A stretch of 64,000 nucleotides of DNA from positions 1 to 64,000 of the forward strand of contig NZ_FUXM01000006.1 of NCBI RefSeq assembly GCF_900167165.1, read 5' to 3'. Position numbers and translations under genes: made by a program. Origin of the DNA: Carboxydocella sporoproducens DSM 16521. Its GTDB lineage: Bacteria > Bacillota > GCA-003054495 > Carboxydocellales > Carboxydocellaceae. The notes beneath the pieces were generated by a model, which was given only the letters and a program-made list of their open reading frames with translations, was not told the DNA's origin and searched no databases. Shown here one piece after another: positions 60,902-64,000 of the stretch; within the stretch, counting starts at the first letter, position 1, and each line of letters begins with the position of its first letter.

Positions 60902-63095
60902 ATATTTTCCCTCCTGCCACCCGTACGAAGTTTGCCATCTCTTTCCAGAAAGTCGGAGCTTCTGAATCTCTCGGTTTTCCATTTTTATCCTGATACTCCC
61001 GCGCCCTGGTAATGATCAGACGTTTTTTGGCCCTGGTTATGGCTACGTAAAATAAGCGCAGTTTTTCTCTAATCTCCTCCAGTTTGGCCTCTTCAAGGGG
61101 ATTACCGGTAATTGCCATTCCCTGCAGCTGTTTCAAATAGGCTTTTGCTTCTGCATTCAGATTGATAATTCTGCCAGGAAGTTTATATTCACTGCGACTG
61201 TAATGATGCAGTTTCCCCGTATAGGGATAGGCATTGGTAGCGATGACAAAGACAATATCCCATTCCAGCCCTTTGGCTTTATGACAGGTACAAATAGTTA
61301 CACTCTTTTCATCAATGCTATCCATCATTTCTTCTACTTTGAGGGCAAATTTCTTGAGGGCAGGCTCGAGAACAGGCAAATTGCTGGCTATTTCTTTTAA
61401 ACGCCACTCCGGGTAAAGCTGTAACTGGTAGCGGATGTTGCCCGCCAGGTTATGGGCGAGGGCCAGTTCCTCCTTTTTCAGCTCCAGGTCCTCGGCCAGA
61501 TAGAGCACCAGCTGGTCAGGTACCAGGCGCAGGGAAGCCTCCAGCCAGTCCCGCACCTGTCTTAACCCCTGCTGCAGCACCGTATAGGCCTCCTGGCTCT
61601 GCAGGGCATCCAGCAATTCCAGGGTCTGTTGCTGCCCGGGTGGATAAAGCAATTCTTCCGGCCGGTAACCCTGTAAAAAGGTTAACAGGGTCTCCCTGTC
61701 CCCGGGTTCCAGTTCCAGGGCGAAAAAGTCCTGCCAGAGCTCGATCCAGGCTTTCAAGTCATCGGGAGAACCCAGATATTTTAGCCCCCGCACCAGGCCA
61801 TACATGGCCCGTTTTAAATCACTGCCCAGATCTTCTCCCACAATCCGGGCCGCAATCCCCTCCTGGGCCAGCGTCTCGGCCATTTTGGCCCCGATTTCCC
61901 GGGTGGGCACTAGAACAGCGATACTCTCACCGGGATAAGTCTTCTGAGCCAGGGCGATATATCTGGTCACCCCCTGGTATTCTTCCTCCCCATTCCGGTA
62001 GGTACACATGACTACCGGAAAACCGCCCACTACCGGATTGGGCCTGCTGTCCCCCGCCGGAGCCAGTTGAATAAACTGGGCCTCCAGGGCATTGCGACAG
62101 GCCGCAACCGGGTATTCCTCTGTTACCCAGCGCACCAGCCAGTTGGCGGTATCAATCACCTGCTGGCAGCTGCGACTGGCATAAAGCAGATCGACTTTCT
62201 GAACCAGGGGGTCACGGCAGTAGGCCCGGTACAGTTCCGGCTCCGCTGCAGTGAAGGTGCCCATAATGGCCTGGTTGGAATCTCCTACCCGAACCAGATT
62301 GCCATGGGAAGAGGACAGTAAACGCAGGATTTCTTCCTGCAAAGGGTTGGAATCCTGGGCTTCGTCCTCGAAGATGTACGTCCATTTTTGACTGAGCCGC
62401 TGGCGAAGCTGCTGATCCAGGCGCAACAAATCCCGGGCCTTGAGGATCATGTCATCAAAATCAATCCCCCCTTCCCGGCTGAGCTGGCGCTGGTAAACCA
62501 GATAGACTTCCAGCAACCAGCCCAGGGGGTTATCCGGTGGCAACGTCCCGATCCAGTCTGCTGCCTGCGGTTCCTGCACTCCTCGTCCTTTCAAGGTCGA
62601 AATGCCGGCCAGGAGAAAATCGGCGACTTGCTCACGCCATTTCTCCAGTTGCCGGAGGTCAGGCTGATTACCCAGGGGGCCTTCCCAGCGCTGCCGCTGT
62701 TTGCGCATCCAGTCATTGATAATCCCTTTAAGGATATGTTTCCTCTGCTCCTCGTCTATAATATTGAAATCTTTATTAACCAGAACTACCTCGGTTTTTT
62801 CCTGCAAGATCTGCACTGCCAGGGAATGAAGGGTCCTGACCTCGAATTTGCGCTTGCCTTCGATGCCCTTTTCGGCCAGAATCCTGCTGATTCTCTGCCG
62901 GAAGTTGCTAACAGCGGAATTCATCGCCGTCACGATCAGGATTTTGCCCTGGCCAACGGCCCCGGTGGCGATCAGATCTGCCGCCAGATGGGCCAGGACA
63001 TGAGTTTTTCCCGCTCCTGGCACCGCCGGAACCGCCAGCCGTCCTCCCCGGTAGGCCATGACCAGATCCTGGCCCGGCCGCCAGTTAATTGCCAT
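60894..63095 (-). CDS. UvrD/PcrA-like ATP-dependent DNA helicase
   Basis: The protein has 733 residues. Superfamily 1 motifs are intact: VPGAGKTHVLA (Walker A, about 26), RTLHSLA, IFEDEAQDSNPLQ (Walker B), GDSNQAIMGTF, CTCHKAKGLEWDIV and VAITRAKKRLII. It should be an active 3'-5' translocase. Unlike AddA it has no nuclease domain of its own. The nuclease follows as a separate gene and another helicase-like gene precedes it, all overlapping. The start at 63095 has GGGGGTGG upstream and overlaps the previous gene by 11 bases. Confidence 0.9.
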   Translation of the reverse strand: MAINWRPGQDLVMAYRGGRLAVPAVPGAGKTHVLAHLAADLIATGAVGQGKILIVTAMNSAVSNFRQRISRILAEKGIEGKRKFEVRTLHSLAVQILQEKTEVVLVNKDFNIIDEEQRKHILKGIINDWMRKQRQRWEGPLGNQPDLRQLEKWREQVADFLLAGISTLKGRGVQEPQAADWIGTLPPDNPLGWLLEVYLVYQRQLSREGGIDFDDMILKARDLLRLDQQLRQRLSQKWTYIFEDEAQDSNPLQEEILRLLSSSHGNLVRVGDSNQAIMGTFTAAEPELYRAYCRDPLVQKVDLLYASRSCQQVIDTANWLVRWVTEEYPVAACRNALEAQFIQLAPAGDSRPNPVVGGFPVVMCTYRNGEEEYQGVTRYIALAQKTYPGESIAVLVPTREIGAKMAETLAQEGIAARIVGEDLGSDLKRAMYGLVRGLKYLGSPDDLKAWIELWQDFFALELEPGDRETLLTFLQGYRPEELLYPPGQQQTLELLDALQSQEAYTVLQQGLRQVRDWLEASLRLVPDQLVLYLAEDLELKKEELALAHNLAGNIRYQLQLYPEWRLKEIASNLPVLEPALKKFALKVEEMMDSIDEKSVTICTCHKAKGLEWDIVFVIATNAYPYTGKLHHYSRSEYKLPGRIINLNAEAKAYLKQLQGMAITGNPLEEAKLEEIREKLRLFYVAITRAKKRLIITRAREYQDKNGKPRDSEAPTFWKEMANFVRVAGGKIYE

Positions 63096-64000
63096 CAGCA
63101 CCACCCCCTGTCTGAGCCAAACTGAGGACAAAGTCCAGGAAGGGCCCTTCCTGCTCTATCCCCTGGGAGTTGTAAATACTAATTCCCAGATAAAGATGGT
63201 GGCAGCGGCTGAACAGGGCCCAGGCCATCCGGTTGGCCTGTTCTTTGCGCCAGTTCTGGTCAGTATCGTCCTGCCAGATATCCTCTGCTTCCCGATCCCT
63301 GGCCAGCAGCCAGGAGTTGACCAGCTCCTTGGCCGGTCCCTGCCACCAGGCAGGCGCAGTCACATCCAGCAAAAAGACATGCTCAGCTGTGAACCCCCGG
63401 TCCAGAAAGGAGCTGACGGTACCCAGCAAAAGCCCCTGGCCTCTCTCCACCCAGGGCGCCACTTCCAGAACTTCCTGGGCCAGGGTCCCTTTGAGAATCA
63501 TCTGAATAAAGGCCTGGTCGGGCTGGGTTTCATCCCCATAGGCCTGGGCCAGGGCCCGGGGTAAGCGCAGGGCAGCCGCCAGCAACCGCCGCACACTCAG
63601 CAGATCCTCCTCCTGTAAAGGCAGAGGAGCCAGAATCTCACCAAAGGCCCGTTGCAGGAAATGGGCAATGGTCCCCGGCTCCTGCCGATAGGAACGCAAC
63701 CACTCCTGCAATCTCTCCCATCTCTCGCTGAGAGCAAAACCGAGACGGCGCCGCAGCTGGTCCTGATCCAGATCCAGCTCTTCCACCCCGTTTCTGACCA
63801 GCTCCCGGGCCAGTAAACGGGCCCGCAGGGGGTCACATTGAAGAATCAGGGCCAGGGAGTGGGCCAGATCATCCTCGGCAACGGCCAAATGCCAGCGGGG
63901 ATGGGCCAGAACCGCCAGGGTGAGCAGGGCCCGGACCAGAGGCTGGTCCAGTAACCGCCAGCCAGTGGCAAACTTGCGTACCGGTATGCCCTGGCGCTGG
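63085..64000 (-). CDS. Partial UvrD/AddB-like protein (helicase-type scaffold)
   Basis: The gene runs off the right edge. The frame stays open on the minus strand to base 63999 (residues ..FATGWRLLDQPLVRALLTL.. continue it), so the TTG near 63888 is not the real start. Only the C-terminal 304 residues are visible. Segments such as VRALLTLAVLAHPRW and FTAEHVFLLDVTAPAWW with NRMAWALFSRC resemble the second helicase domain of UvrD/AddB-type proteins (the 2A domain end). The motif VI Arg is not obvious, so it may be an inactive scaffold as in AddB. It overlaps the start of the active helicase. Confidence 0.7.
   Translation of the reverse strand, partial: QRQGIPVRKFATGWRLLDQPLVRALLTLAVLAHPRWHLAVAEDDLAHSLALILQCDPLRARLLARELVRNGVEELDLDQDQLRRRLGFALSERWERLQEWLRSYRQEPGTIAHFLQRAFGEILAPLPLQEEDLLSVRRLLAAALRLPRALAQAYGDETQPDQAFIQMILKGTLAQEVLEVAPWVERGQGLLLGTVSSFLDRGFTAEHVFLLDVTAPAWWQGPAKELVNSWLLARDREAEDIWQDDTDQNWRKEQANRMAWALFSRCHHLYLGISIYNSQGIEQEGPFLDFVLSLAQTGGGADGN

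Noticed and set aside
1-64000. Prophage, CRISPR array or rRNA operon.
   Set aside because: No phage structural genes, spacer-repeat arrays or rRNA-like stretches were seen. The only RNA gene found is tRNA-Sec.

Overview
The window looks like part of the chromosome of an anaerobic, spore-forming, probably thermophilic Firmicute (Clostridia). A Thermincola/Carboxydocella-type Peptococcales relative is my best guess, not a proven placement. The support is: Wood-Ljungdahl-type MetF/MetV with heterodisulfide-reductase (Hdr) subunits, large multiheme c-type cytochromes, a selenocysteine formate dehydrogenase with its tRNA-Sec, a Bacillus-type succinate:quinone oxidoreductase, a CotS-type spore-coat kinase fold, and strong Gram-positive ribosome binding sites. 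Nearly everything is on the minus strand, so operons read from high to low coordinates.

Layout. 1-550: the 3' end of an insertion-sequence transposase abutting a truncated small membrane-protein gene. 556-5092: an extracellular-electron-transfer block with a TPR protein and 17-, 12- and 10-heme cytochromes, fed by a polyprenyl diphosphate synthase (quinone tail) at 5195-6163. 6265-11743: a Tat-exported, selenocysteine-containing formate dehydrogenase operon (fdnG-like, beta, gamma, fdhE, tatA). 11896-13196: a membrane-bound Cache-HAMP-HTH regulator and the tRNA-Sec gene. 13356-13733: a small ferredoxin. 13823-25307: a nine-gene operon (CitE-like lyase, SucC/SucD-like ligase, MmgE/PrpD, SdhCAB, DUF1847, FrhB-like) with its PrpR-like sigma-54 activator and a good -24/-12 promoter. 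25297-28972: an RND efflux pump and an unknown helical protein. 29056-35409: a TRAP dicarboxylate-type transporter with two binding proteins and a CitA/DcuS-like two-component system. 35576-36577: a NapH-like polyferredoxin. 36578-39169: an ABC-2 exporter. 39226-44087: a chemoreceptor, an acyl-CoA synthetase and a secreted propeller protein. 44218-53884: hdrC-hdrB-hdrA-mvhD-metV-metF with a sigma-54 activator upstream. 54093-57825: a small zinc protein, CotS and a secreted phosphoesterase-propeller. 57852-64000: recJ and a helicase/nuclease set resembling a split AddAB.

How it fits together. Formate (outside), succinate-level acids and NAD(P)H/ferredoxin (via Hdr-MetFV) are electron sources or sinks around a menaquinone pool, with the NapC-type and 17-heme cytochromes as the likely way out of the cell. 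Organic acids enter through the TRAP system. The most interesting pieces are the PrpD-ligase-lyase-SDH operon, which I cannot match to a standard pathway, the HdrA-GltD-HdrA fusion protein in the MTHFR operon, the membrane-tethered Cache-HAMP-HTH regulator that shares its sensor with a chemoreceptor in the same window, and the three-part helicase/nuclease module at the right end.
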